From Branchinecta lynchi (Eukaryota; Arthropoda; Branchiopoda; Anostraca; Branchinectidae), in the NCBI GenBank assembly GCA_023053575.1, contig JAKZAP010000003.1:6982561-7046560 (forward strand): 64,000 bases of DNA, written 5' to 3'. Position 1 is the first letter of the stretch, and every line of letters begins with the position of its first letter. This document shows positions 21,801 to 36,800 of the stretch, in pieces. The notes under the pieces were generated by a model. That model did not search any database and was not told where the DNA came from. It was given only the letters and a program-made list of their open reading frames with translations. The position numbers were made by a program, and so were the translations under genes.

Positions 21801-24800
21801 CACCTTGGACGAATCTGTAAACTGTTGTGAACGATGACAGTTGGTACTTGTTTGTTCCATTTCCAAGTCTGCTTGCCTATTTTTTAGAGCCAGAGTGGTT
21901 CAATGAATTAAAGAAACAAGTACGCAAGCTCTCAGACGTGCATGAGTGTAAAGTAAAATGTTTATCACATTTATATACAAATAGCTTTAGAACCAAGACA
22001 TTTCTCATCCCCAATAACCAAACAAGTATTGGAATAACCTAATTTGTAATAATCCCACTTTAAAAGCTTTAAAAGTAAACAAAACGCCAGTATAAATCCA
22101 TAGAACTGTTGAAGATCTTGCACGAATAGGTTGAGTTCGAACACTGAATGGTTTGTCCGCCAGTCCCACCCTTTGAACCTCTTTTCCATTAGCATAGTGA
22201 TAACAAGTGCAATAAACCAAATCGTAGTAGCCTAATGCCCCTTTTGTAACAATTCATTAAGAACGGCACATGATCGATCATATGACAAAACAGTCCAGTT
22301 TCCAACTGTTCATTAAAGATTAAAGTACGTCGCGTTGTCTTATTTGTTGCTGTTACACCAAATCCTCAGCCATAGATATTTCTCCCCAAATATACAAGAA
22401 TTGGACTTTTGACCTGTCATAAACGAACTTAACTCATGGGAAATCTGGGCCCAGCTGCCCATGAAGCGGGGGGAGGGGGCGAGTTCGTGACCCATCAAAT
22501 GCTTATATTTACACCACTTTTTCCTCAAGTGTACCAGCTTAGAGTTCGATTCCAGTCACGGGTCAAAACTTTTTTCATGTGCAGTTAGGTCCCACTTGCC
22601 CATGAACGGGGAGGGTGGGGGTGGTTCAACTCTCCCCAACCCCTATGATCCAAAAGCACAAAGGAATTTCATTGCCCTATTTCCAGTTACTGTCAAGTTA
22701 AAAACATCAAAATGGGCCATCTGGGCCCAATTGCCCCTGAACCAAGTGGGGGTGGGGTTTGGGATCCGCAAAAAGCAAAAAGAGACACCAATGCTCACAA
22801 TCCTACCAAGTTTCAACTTGATACCTGTTGATTCCTGTCACGGGTAAGTAACTTTACTCCTGGGCAACCTGGGCCCAGTTGCCCATGAACGTGGTGGGTG
22901 GGGGAGGTGTAACTTCCAAAGCAATTTCCCAGCCCTAGGATCTACATGTACAAGGAATTTCATCATGCTATGTCCAGTTCTGGTCAAGTTATGAACATTA
23001 TTCACTGGACAATCTGGGCCCACTTGCCCCTGAACCGGGTTGGGTGGTGGGACCCCCAAAAGGCCAAACCCCAATACCCACTAGTATACTAAGTTTGAAC
23101 TTGGTACTCACCAGTTATGAGCTCCGCAAAATATGGTGAAAGCCGAAAGCTGCTACAGCGGTCGCAATAGTGGATTGTTCCAAGGAACACTCCACTAAAA
23201 ACTGGTTTTGCTAAATTGCTAAGAAGAGGTCCTCGACTGTGTTAACTGACTAGGGGCCCTGGGTCTCTGTCTTTGCCTGATGATACCTGGTCACTGTGGG
23301 GGAAACCCCTAAAGCAAAAAAAAAGAAGAGGAAAACAAACACAACATTACGTTTATCTGTTTGTTATCAGTATTGTCTTAGGATCAGACAAAGCTCGTAT
23401 AAACGTGTGTGGGCACTAATCTCATGCTAGCCTAACCCTTATCTGCTTAAAGTCCGTATCAGAACCTAGACGTATTGATTATCCACGACTTTTTCTGTTT
23501 TAGGCTTTTAAGCTTCCCACTGACTTTTATCGAAAACTCGTCAAAACTCTGATGTTTTACGCGTCAATAGCCTAACGCTCGAACGGTCGTCGCGAGCATA
23601 ATGCGCACGGAAAATAGTGCAATGTGACAAGTGCAAAGATTAGTTAGGTGTCGTTAGTGGGTTTAGCATGTAGCCTCATATATGAAATTGTGGTCTCCGG
23701 TTTAATAATTAAATAATGAAGTTGCAAAAGTTGGATGCATTGGCGGTAGAGGTACGGTGGGTCCTGACACCTCTCACTACGTAGTGTTTCTGCTCAGATG
23801 TTCCAACACTGCTGACCACAACCTGAAACGATTTGGTTTTTCTACAAAGGTATTATTACAGTGCTACCTACCCTTTGTTGGACCACTTACCGAATACGCC
23901 TGTCAAGTTTGGCACCCTGGCCTAACCCAGAACCAGTCCTCGACGATCGAAAAAATTCAAAAGCGTGGTCTCTGAATCATCCTTGGGGACAAATCCTTGG
24001 ACTATGACTCGGCACTGGCGAAGCTAAGCCTAACATCCCTTGCCGATAGAAGACATGCACTGATTATGAAATTTGGTCTCCAGTGCCTCGAGTCCGATCA
24101 ACACCGCACCATTCTACCAAACTTTAAACCGAATTGTACATATGAAATTAAGACCAGACGTAATTGTAAATTTAGTTCCGTGCACAAATTTGACGAGCCT
24201 CGTGCCAATTCATCTGAGCGATTTTTAAAACATTTGTGCCGTATTTTACTAAGTATTATAACGAAAAGTCGTGAATTTGAAATATTTCTTGTTCGTTTTG
24301 TAGTGTGTCGACGTGCCAATGTTCTAACTGCCATGCTTATATTATGGTGAATAAATCTGAATTGAATTAGAATTGCAACTAAGCTATGCTTACAGAAAAT
24401 TACACACGGCTTCGGCTGTTTCTAGCCTCCTTCCATGCCTCTTGCCTTTTAAGAGAGAGAGACAAAAAAAATACGGAGCTCTTCATGCCCAGAGGATAGT
24501 CTGTAAGGGACTAACTTTTTTAGATGGCAAACCTGGCAAAGTCTGCATAACCAGTCTCCCGACGAATAAGCTCCTCGGAAACAATCGGGCGCATGATACG
24601 TCACGTAAAGAAAGCAAACGTGGCAAGGGTGATAACCAGTGTATTGTTAATAAAAGAGATGGGATACATTTATGAAGAATCTCGGGAGCGAGAATGGATG
24701 GAAACAGTACGTAGAATAAATTACTATCATAAGTAAGCCGTGTCCTTTAAAGTCCGAATAAAAAACAGGATGCATTCATCCTACTCCACCCTTTAGCTGT

Positions 24801-27800
24801 TCCTTGATACTAACCTATCCTTTCCTGTCGGTTACCATCAGTAGCGGCGAAGATTTCAGACATGAAACATTATTCTCTACACAGCAGCAATCACGTATCG
24901 ACAAGATCCGTGACACGAAAACCTGCGCTCTTTCAACCTGTTAAAACTCTGGCTAACTCCAGCAATCGGCAAGAGAAATCGCACTTGCACATTTCCTTTG
25001 TCTCCGCAGTAAACAGAGTCTCGGTAGGGCGTGGCCTTGTCTTCGTCCTATCGCGAGAATACTGTACATTACTAAGTCAGAATCACGCCTGCGATCCTCA
25101 GGAAGAAGGAGTAAGCGTGTCCGTACGACTCAAACAATCCTGTGTCAATCAATCACCGCGACCTTTGGGAGCAGCTGTGACATCACTTCTGCTTTTCTTC
25201 CGCTAGATACCTGGAGAGGCCGGAGATTTTGCATCGGCAAGGAGAGATAGTCATCAAGAGTATTTGCTCTATCCCAATTCGGCGCTAGTTTCTGTTAATC
25301 TCCACTTCTCATAATCAACAATTGTGTAGAATACTAAAAAGTCGGGTCCAGAAGGCAGTAGGTAACTTTCACTTTCTACTACTGAGACATATTCAGTACT
25401 TCCGTTGCTGGGAACAGGGACCCATAAATTTCCTGTAATGACTCGCCATTCAGGGGACTTGTCATCTCCTATGCTTCTATGTTGCTATGTTGCCCGAGCC
25501 GCACCTAGTTTCCAAAAATTCCGCTTGGGTCGAATCGGCGTTCTTGCTCAGATAGACAAAATTTGTTGGCACAAGTCAGGATTATTCAGCATGCCACCAG
25601 GTACCGAAGCTAGGACAAAAGATCCAGGATACTCTTCCATTACAGAGAAATATTCCTAGTTCAGCACAACAGCTGCGAAAAATTGTGTCTATCTGGATAG
25701 TCGGGTATTTTATCCCCGTGGGTATTTCTCGAACTATCTGACGCTCGGTCAAGACCGCATCAGAAATCTCTTATTGACAAGCCCCCTGAATGGCGAGTCA
25801 TTACAAGAAATGTATGGGTCCCTGCTGGGAAGCAGATTGCAGATTTCCTACTCATCAACCGGTGGATCTATTTTACTATGTCTGTCCCGGCTGTTAAGGG
25901 TGAGGCATAGGGGGATTAACAGAAACTGAACCTGGAATATGGCGAATTTCAGTCGAATAAACTTCGTCGGAATACTGGAGTGTGTTCAACTTGGTAACCG
26001 TTACTGAGACGTGGGGTCAGGGACTTGCTAACTGCTTTGCTCGTCTGCCATTTTGGATCATACACATAATCTAAAATAAGTTATGCTAAAATTTAACCCA
26101 TTTACTTATTTCCAAATATTCAACCCACTTATTTCAAAAAGCTATAATGAAGTAAAAATATGAGGAAGAAAAGGAAAAATAAAATTTTGACATCAGCTGG
26201 ATTGCGTTCTACTTATGGTTAGCCTTACTGAGACGTGGGACAGAGACTCGCTATGCTCGTCTGTCATTTCGAATCATGTAATCTAAAATAATTTAGACTA
26301 ATATTCAACCCACTTATTTCAAAAAGCTATAGTGAAGTAAAAATATGAACAAGAAAAGGAAATAGACGAGAACATTGATAAAAAACAGACCTGATTTTTA
26401 TCTGAAACTTTGTATGAAGTTTAGAATACGAAGTCCAAGATTGAGATAAAGTTTAGTCAAAGCCAGACTTTCCCACTGATACGTTAAAACATTCCGTGAT
26501 ATCACCATGAAAACAACATGTTTTCGCGATAAATGAAAACTTAATTCAGAGCAAAGTAACTGCTACTTTAATCAATAAAATGAACCTGGCAGTCAGATAA
26601 CAGGCTTTTAAAAAAACGCGACTCAACCAAGGTTCGTTTCTTCCCCAACGTTTTCCCTGACGTCTAACAGACTGATGAAGACCCTTGTCAAGAAGGTCCA
26701 ACATATTGCTGCCAAAGCATCGTAGCTGACGTATCCGTTTTATACACTGTTTGAATATAATTCAAATGGCCAAGTGCCATATCGCAATTTCTTTCCGTCC
26801 GTTGGTCGGTCGGTCCGGGTTGATTAAGTTGGAAATAGTCATTTCCCCTATCCGAGCGTCGTCCGGACAGGATCCGGTGACGGGCACTGTGGGGGGAGTT
26901 GGGGGGGGGGCTGGAATTATGTGATCCCGCGAGTTCGGTATAAGGACGATTACATTTGGTAGGTATATCAGGGACCCGAACAGACTGCCTTGAGAGAGAG
27001 CGAGATAATTTTATTGCAAACATGAACATATGTGAACAGGGGCCACCCCATAAAGCTTTCGACCTGAGGGGGCGGCTCTAAAATAAACATTCGTAAGCAC
27101 TCGTCCAAAACAAACATGAACGAGATCACGTGAAAAAAAAAAAATGCAGGGAGACACAAGAACACACCCAAATCACCAGGGTCGACCACCTAAGCAAAAC
27201 CAAAATTTATTTTTTGGATAGTCGTTTTCCCCGATACGACCATCGTAGGGGGAGTGGAGTGATGGGGAATCCGGAAATTAGTAATATGCATAACTTTGGA
27301 ACGGGTAATCGGACGTGCATGAAACTTGTGTCAAAAACAAGTGCCTCAGATGTTCCTTTTCAAATCCAGACCGGATACGATAACTGGGGGGGGGGGGGGC
27401 TGGAAGGGGGCACCGGAAACCTTTTGAAAGGCTCAGATTCGAGGGATCGGGATGGAACTTGGTCGGAAGAACAAGCTTAAACCCTAGATACAGTACTGAC
27501 AAAACAGAACTGTATCGTGTCACAGTGGAGGAAGCTACCGGAATTCCGGTATTCTCGAGTTAAGGTACTTCCTGATGTGCTAGGAGCATGAAACTTGGCA
27601 GGCACTTGGGATTCTACCATATTGACTTGAGAATAGTTCCTTCCCCGATGCGATCATTGTGGGGGGAGTAGAGGGTGGGGAATCCGGAATCTAGTGACAT
27701 TCACAACTTTGGAACGAGTGATCGGACGTGCATGAAACTTGGTAAGTATTAAGAAAAAGTGTCTCGGATTTTCAGTTTCAAGTCTGGACCAGATCTGATC

Positions 27801-30800
27801 CCGGGGGGGGGGGGAGCTGGAGGGGGCACCGGAAATCTCGTGAATCGCTGAAAGTCGAGAGATCTTGGAGTTGGATTTGGTTGGAAGAACAAGTGTACAC
27901 TAGATACATTCCTGACAAAATAGGATCGGATTCTGTCACGGTGGGGGAAGTTGGGTTTCCGGAGTCTCGGTGATCTCGAGCGAGGGTGCTTCCAGATGTG
28001 CTAGGACCATGAAACGTGGTAGGCCTATTAGGGACCTTAACATATTGACTTGAAAATACTTCTCCGATCCGACCATGGTTGGGAGTAGAGGGATGGGGAA
28101 TCTGGAATATGGTGAACGGGTAATCAGACGTGCATGAAACTTGACAAGTGTCAAGAACTAGTGTATCAAATTTTCAGTTTCAAGTCTGGAGTGGGTCTGA
28201 TCACTGGGGGGGGGGGGGGGGAGCTGGAGGGGGGCAAACATGCTACTGTTCGGACAAGTGCCATATGACCTTTCAGCTCTTTTTTTTTAAATCCCACCTA
28301 CGGCAACCCTGCTCCTGGGGTGACGGCTGTAGGGATTAACAAATAGGGGTTAACAAAAGATACCATTAGGACTACCGTGTTAATAACAACTTCGGTTATT
28401 TTTAGGTTCTGGTCATGGGGAATCTGACAACCATAACTGACTGAATGGGAATCAAATGGCCTAATGTTTACAAGTACATTTCTTCATTACGGAAGTAGTC
28501 TACTCCTCTAAGTTGCAACACGGTCAAATAAGATAAAGAGCAGATAAAGGGAAAAAATAACTACGTTATATCTTGGAAGGTAAAGGGTAGTTAACCTAGA
28601 TCCCGAGTCAAGTATGCGACAAGGCTCCAGATTCCCCCCCCCCCCCCCACACACACAGGGACAGTCGAATCCGGCAAATTACAGTTTCACGTGAATCAGG
28701 TCCTATGCCTATCGGGTTTCATCTCCTCAGCCTATTAACTCGTTTTCACATGCCAGACAAACAGACGGGAGGAAAAGCGATCGATACTGGTACTTCAGCC
28801 GAAGCTGTGAGCTCTGAAACGTGATTTCTGGTGAAAAACGTCAAAAGGGACTGAATAAATCCATCTTACTTATAACCCGCCAGATGCACATGGAATAGGA
28901 TAAAATCACACTTTATTCACTCACACATTCGTTGTAACAATTTCTAAGTGGTGAATATTGCCGGGTATTAAAATCTTGTCAGTATTACGGCTACATCCAA
29001 AGGCACTGCAAACAGTCAAAGGTTGTTTAAAAAATTTGAAAATCTTTCGTATGGAACTAAATCGGTAACGGCTGTGTCCCCCCCCCCCCCCCAAAAAAAA
29101 AAGAAGATCAACATTATCGAAGAAAATCAATATCGAAAATCGTGGAAAACACTATGAAGACAATAAACTGGATGACGTTACTGTTTCAGGCGACGCACCG
29201 ACGTCCCCACGCGAGACTGCCATGTGCCCCCCTCTGACGAAAACGTCATTTTCCGGCCCCCCGTCTTTAGTGCAAGCCACGCGTATGATAGCTAGGGCAT
29301 CTCTCCAGCAGGCCATCATCACCAGAATGAAAGCAGAAGGCAAGGATCAGTTGGTTGACCCTATCGTCAAGATCAAGACAGAGGATAAGGTGAGTAATCC
29401 GCCCCCCTCCCACTTTTCTTCTACCAGACCTCAGTGGAGATCCTCGTTCAAAATAGGGAAAAGTGTTTCGGAGCTACAGTGTGGGTTGTCATTCTATGTT
29501 ATCTCAGCGTAATCAGTCAGCCTGGTGCAGGGTAAGACCCGATTATTTGGATATTTATAAAAAATAAAATATACCTACATTAAAAAAGACTGATATTAGC
29601 AAATGAGAGTTAACTATCTGGTTCCTGCAGATTCCTGTTCTACCTACCCAGGTCGGTCGGAAACAGAAGCCTTGTAGATCGCTTCGGAGCTCCCAAAATT
29701 TTATGTTCCTTGGATAATCTGCAGACCAGTATTAGTGCTGACCCGTGTTACCGACTTGGTACGCACCACTGTCTCATCCGGCTTTTTCATTGAGGGTTAT
29801 TCAGTTGTTGTGTGTGATCTGTTGTACTTCCTTTATTTCTTTTTCTCTCATTACTGCACTATCTTAAAACTCATACAATGGGTTGTAAATTAATATTGTT
29901 TTTATTGTTACTATTAATGCACACCGGAGATGAGAAGTGTTTCGAAGCCACAATCCGAGCTGTCTGTGCAATGTTACTAGTTTTGTTCTAGTGTAGGATT
30001 TGATGCCCCCCTTCAAATGGAGAAGTTCTTAGGACCTACTACCCGATTTGATCCTAACAGTTCCTGTTCTATCGTAAACTTAAAGCACCTCACTCCGCAA
30101 ACCGCAAATTCATCCCGGCTTTTACTCATTCCCCTTTGTACAGTTCGTAGACTCATGAGCCATCGGTGTAGTGTTTGATGCTTCGATATTTCGACACAAA
30201 TATATTTTCAGTTTCGATATTCGATAATCGATATCAATATTTCGGTACAATTTTTTCTCTCTCAGATACGCCTCGTTTCCAAATACAATAACAAAAATTG
30301 TCGTCAAATGCCATCTTGCACCATCTTTTGTCACAAACTTTGAATAATATGAACGAAAAACATATTAATCCAACTTAGGATGTAAAAGAGTTAGTTATAC
30401 TAGATTATTTATGATAATTAAAAACTTAGAAAATATCGATTTCGATATTTACGTTTCAATACTCGACATTGTTTTGTCTGCTATATCGATATCGAATATC
30501 GCCCACCACTACATCAGCGGCGCATAAGCCGTCGATGAAGCCTCTCCGTTCATGACGAACATGTTCCCATTGCCGTATCGTTAGGGAAGCGGGGTTACCC
30601 ACTCCCTGGCACTTGCTGTACACCCTTTCTCGGCACCAACCGAAACCAGCGGTACCGGCAATAAATTAGTTAATTCCCGCTTCTAAACACTCCAATTTAA
30701 TTTTCTAACAAGTGGCAACCGGTACCAGCACCAATCTGGCACCGGGCACTTGGTGAACATTAAAATCGAGAGTGGTCAACCCCTTGTACGGAAGTAGAAC

Positions 30801-33800
30801 TGTATCCGAGGCTAATTTTCGACGATTCAGAGATAAGTAGCAAGCCTATCCCCCCTCACTGAGGCGAGGGGGGGGGGGGCTTGGGATCGGTTATGGCGGA
30901 GTCTTTACCAGAGATGGACGATTCCGATTATGAAAGGATTCCAATCCGAATCCACCATTTCATGATGAGGATTCGAATCCGGATGCGAATCGGACCTTAA
31001 AGTTTAACCGAAAAGGGCTGAGACAGAACAATCTATTTACTCATCACTTAATCACTTAAAGATGAAAATTCGTTACTTCATTCCTCCGCTATTCACGAAT
31101 AATCGATTTCCATATAGTGGGCTTTCCCTGTTGGATTTTTGATACCTCTATGCGCTTGTACCTGTGTTCCATGCTTGACAACAATCGATTTAGGAAAAAT
31201 ATATGTTCACCAGTGAGCTCACCTTCAGCGTGCTGATCACTGGCCAATAAAATGCTGCTTTTATATTAAGATCCATATTTTCCTCGTCATAGTAGAACTT
31301 TAAGCTGTGAGGACGGCCGCTGAACGTCATACCAGAACAAATAGTGAAAAATAAAATAATCCCTTGACAAAATCCAAATAATGCAGTGTATTCAGTTAAA
31401 TGATACAAAAATAAGTTGGCTTTTCATAGTTTAACAAAATCAAATCATGTGCATAGGTTACAGTTAAAAAAAAAAAGGTGACAGAAAAGCACTGAGGCCT
31501 AATGCAAATGAGACTGTTAATGAAAACGATGTAAACCCTATTTCTCGTTTTTCATTTGTTCTTGTTATAGTGTGAGCTCCTCTCAGCGACCAGGAATTAA
31601 TTGGGGGCTAGGTAAGCACAATAGGCACAGTGTGTAAAAATTGGGAAAAGATCAGAAATTAAAGCGGATCCGTAAGATTCAGGGTTTTGAATCCGAGTCC
31701 GAATCCAGCCTGATCAGCAGAAGATTCGAATCCGCATTCGAATCCGGCCTAAAGCAGGAATCCTGGATTCAAATCCAAACCCGGATTCGCCCATCTCTGG
31801 TCTTTACTCTGGTTAGAGATAAATCAGTAATAATAATAATTGTAGTTGACACCCGAAGACGAGGCCCGGCGGCTAAAGCGACGCGAGCGGAACAAAGTCG
31901 CAGCAACCAAGTGTCGCGAAAAGAAGAAGGAGAGGACGAAAATGCTTATCGAGGTGAGTGTAAGTGTCAACCAACATTTATTTACCTTTTCTAACAGTTT
32001 ATTTGTCCAGTAGATCTGACAAAGTGTGGAAATTTGAATCTTATCTAAATCCCATCCAGCTCTCGCTCTCTGAATCAACAGATGCATGGTGGAAAATATC
32101 GCAAACATCCTATTCAGACAACAATGCGGTTAGTGCAAAACGCCCACACTTTGCACCCACGTAAAACCTTCGCAGAATTAGCGTGACAGACGTGCCAAAA
32201 AGACAAGAACAATTTTTATGGTTAAGTGCGAAAGGCAAATAATTATTTGTGCAGTCCGTACCTTAAATAGTTTTTAGGGTGAAGTGAATTAGTGAATGAA
32301 TGAAGTTATTTGCTACGCACTAGCTAATGCTGGTGTATTAGATAATAGAACAATATAGAATAGGCTAGTACTTATTTGGCGACGGGTGGGGCTTACACAG
32401 TAAATGATAAACCACAGAATATACCATCCTAGCATTGTTCACTCTTTCGAAGTGACTAATTCCTAATTGAACATCTACATCACATAGTCTTTCAACCATT
32501 TTTAAGTTTGTAATTTGTAGACGGTACGATGGGAAGGGAGCTCCTGGTACTCCCCTAGGTCGAAGGATATGTAACCCCGCCCCCCCCCCCATCAAACAAA
32601 GCGGGTATCTGTACTTATCCCTCCACATTTACACTTAAAGTTGAACCAAAGATAGCCACAGACAATCGATTTCGCCTAACGGACTTGTTCCTTCGGATTT
32701 GTGATACCTCTATGCGCCTGCCCCTCTATGCTTGAAATATTTACTAACTACAAAGGTAAGCCATTGATGGAGAATAAACTGAAAGTGGTAGATTCCTTGC
32801 AAGACGTATCTTAAGATCAGTTTCTTACTTTCTACAGGCGTAAGTTTTCCGAGCGTCTTTAGCCCTGGAAATACAGGCCTTTGTTCAAATTCAAATTCTC
32901 CGCGTCTGGATGAATTTTGGGTTGTCATGCAAGCAGCCACACTCTTAACATTATTATTAGAGCCCAGGGTGAAAAAAAATACAAAATCCATTAGATGAGT
33001 CACAAGTATTTCAGCACATTCAAGTTTTAGATGTAAAAATAAGCTGCCTTTTCAATTAGACGTTAACAGATTTCCGTTAATGTCATGCAAGTTCGAAGTA
33101 TCCCAAAAGAAGAAAAACGGAAAGCACAAAATTAAACACATTAAGTAGAAATTTCATTCATTCTATAGGCCTTTTTCCGCGACACAACTGTGGGCCACAC
33201 ACTTCTGGGTGTTTGTCGCGGGAACACGATTGTTTGCCACACAGTCGAGCCATGAGTTGTAACTCGCGGAAACGCCGTTTTGTCTATTTTTTTTGGCGGA
33301 AATTTCAAATATTTGAAATTAAAAATAAAATTCATGTAAAATCTCAAATAGAGCTCCAGGCTTATTTCATTACCATTATGTGCAAAAGGGATCCTCAGTT
33401 TTAAGCCTTTATGCTTGGAAAAGTGGTTAACTTTATTGTTTAGACACTATTTTGCTGCTTAATTTGAATTTCCCGCCAGAATCGAGCCACAAGTCGACAA
33501 TCACCTCATCAGTTTGTCGAATTTGAGCCACAAAGCGAGCCACGAAAATCTTGTTGGTCGTGGAAACACAGTTGTGGGCCGCACAAAAAATCGCGGAACC
33601 ACTCTTTTTTAGCCACAATCGACCCACAAACTGTTTGTGGGAGCACGGAAAAACGCCTTATATGTCAAAAGAAGCTGAAATGTGCTAGACTAGTATGCCC
33701 AGATTTTGCTACAGACTGCAAGAAAACTCCTCCAATGTACTCCTCCTGCATAAAACAGATCCGGGTGGTGGACAAGTCAACATCTAAAAAAAAAATGCAA

Positions 33801-36800
33801 ATTATGCTAATTCGCGTTTCCGCCTACACCATGTAAGGAAGGCTATTAAGAGGAAAGTACCGCACAACATTTGCGCGCAATGGCGTTTTGGACAAGGCAG
33901 ATAGACACGCACATTATGCTTAAAATGTGCACTGATGCGGACTCTGTGCCTTCTTTGTTCTTGGGAGGTCTGGAGAGGTCAGAGCGCGAGACACTGTGCA
34001 TTCCTCCGGAGCATTTCTAACATTTTAAACGAAATAGTTTTTGGATTTCAGAACGTAAGTGACGGGATACCTAGGTAGGACTTCGTAAAGTATCTGTATG
34101 TCTGTCCGTTCGTCGTTAGAATGATAACTCTCAAAGGGGTTGATAAATTTTTTTCAAACTTGTTATTGTACGCTAGGAGAGTTTTAGTCCAAACAACGCA
34201 ACGGAGAATAAGACAAATGTTGCAAATCTTGTTGAATGTGCCGACGAGTCGACCGACGCCCGACAAAAACATACAAAATGTATTTCTTCTCGATTCTGTA
34301 GATTATAACTGTAGATTATATGGTAAACATAGAAGAATAAATTTGTGTGTGCTTGTGTCAGGCGTCGGTCGACTCGTCGGCACATCGGGTTCTTTTTATA
34401 CGCAAGAAATGAAATCCTGCAGACATTTGTCGGACAAATCGAACTCTGCATGCTTTTGTCGTGCCTCGGTATTTTTGTCGGTACATCGGGTCCTTTTCAT
34501 ACACAAGGAATGTAGATTATACATAATCTACAGTTTCCTCAACGTAATTTTTCCAGAATGATTTATATTGAATCCTCTCCAATCTTACACTTTTTCTTCC
34601 CAAATTCAGGTAATGTATTTCTGCGCCTACTAAATAATAGCTATTTGACTGACAAGAAATATTCTGCGACACCGATGGGATTGCGTTTAAAGCATAAGTC
34701 GAACCCGTATGGAAATAATTCAAGGCGTAAACAACTAGAAACAGTCGATTTTTGGGATCACAAAACGTAAGTGGAGGCATACCTATGACTTCGTAAAGTT
34801 GATCCATTTAGGGATAAGAGGAGATGTTGAGCACGAAGATGATAACTGTTAGCCGAACAGTTAGTTCGTCCCAAATCCGGCCGAAACCGGAAAGTTTGCT
34901 AAAAGCAAAAGTTTTTGTTTGAAGTTGATTAGATGTTTGATTTAGGGGTAAGAATAATTCAAAGAAAAATGAATTTTATATGGAAATCATTTTTTCGTCA
35001 GACAAGTAGTTCGCCCGAAACCCGGTCAAAACCGGAAAGTTTTATCTGAAACGGCTAGATGTTCGATTTATTTAATACGTATGATAATAATTTTCTACCC
35101 TGACATATACTTCGCCTGGAGTCCGGCTGAAACCCGAAATTTGTAATAAGTAAAATTTGTATCTTAAGTTGATTAGAGGTCCGACGTAGTGGTAAGGAAT
35201 CCGTATGTGAAAATTATTTTCTTGCCGGACAAATAGTACGCACGGAATCCGGCCAAATCCTGACATACTTTTAGAAGTTTAAGTTTTATCTGAAGTTGAT
35301 CAGAGGTTCGATAGGGGTATGCTCAATTCGTTTTTGAGCTTTATTTTTTTGCCGGACCTGTAGTCGAAATCCAGCCGAAACAGGAAATTTGTCAGAAGTA
35401 AGGCAGGGAGTTTTGATCAATTTCGTCAAAGTAGATTTTACGTATAGGGGTAAACACGCATGCTGAATCCATGAGCGTGTTCCACCCTTCTAACAATAGT
35501 TACTATTAGTTACTATTTCCGTTCCATCCTCACGAAAAGTTACTACGCTGACCGTTCCAACCTTGTCGGAATAGTAACTAATAGTTACTATTTGCTTACC
35601 ATGCTCGGGAGCGTAGTAAGCGTAGTAACTACGCATCTCTGTAACGTGATTGGTCGGCTTCGCCCCTGGCGTGAGATCCTGCTGGAAAATAGAAAAATCG
35701 TTCCAGCCTTGGCGGCAAGAAACCAGAATTCGTGACGTCCTGCGTAGTAACTACGGTAAGTAGGATGGAACACGCTCCATATCTGAACTTGATTTTCCAG
35801 ATGATTAGCCACTGGCTTTCATCTGTTTCTAATTTTAATAATAAAGATGTTCAAGGAGTCTAGCGAAGACCGGATGTTCACAAGACCCAATTGTCTGGAT
35901 CAAACGTTAAACTTTTGGGATGTCGTTGTCTTGTTCCAGTTGTGTTATGGGACATTTTTCTACGGAACATAATTGTAAACAATGCAAAACAGTTGTAAAC
36001 GATTGTAGGTTTACAATTGAAGATAGTTGTTATCGATCGAAAACAATCGTAAACAGTTCAAAACAATTGTACCCAATGTGATAAAACAGCTGTTCCCAAT
36101 TCAAAACAAGTGCATAGTAACTGTCAGTACAGTAACTCTCGAAGGGATTGAGATATCCTGATGAAACTTGGTGTGAGGATTCTTTTGGTCAAGGGTAAGG
36201 TCTGGTTCGTAGATGGGCTCTGTAGACCTACATTTAGGGGTGTTGGTTCAAATTAAGGGGCAAACAAAATATTTTTAAACAGATAATGAGATGGTCGATT
36301 AAGGGGTAAGAAGACATGTTGAACACTTACGTAAAATCCATTTTCGTCTTGTACGATTTTTGGATTAGAATTAGTTTATTATTATGATAAAACTCTCAAC
36401 TTTTCCGTGTTGAATTGAAGATGGTGCCAACAATCCTGGTAGGAATTCCTATCCGTCAGCATAGTCAGTCCGATGCACAAAAGTGAAAACATTCACCTAT
36501 ACGTGATCTACCGAATGATCTTGAAACAATGTAGACTATCTTTTTTTTTAACAGTCACGCGCTGCCGTTCTTTACCGGTTATTTGCGAGGTTTACCGGGA
36601 AATTCGCAACATCTTTGGCTACCAGGAAAATCTAGACTGTAATTTGCAATCACTTATTCATAATATGTTCTCACCTAGTTGCCATGAGGAAATTTGCACT
36701 CAAGGTTCAAGGTGTAATATTATTAATCACTAAATCACAAAACTCAACATTGATTATGATAATGTAATAGGTGCGAAATTATTTCGGGGTTTGAACGGGA

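Noticed and set aside
31641..31994. 117-codon plus-strand open frame over exon 3
   Set aside because: The bZIP basic region is encoded in a different frame; this one begins inside the hAT element and gives no domain.
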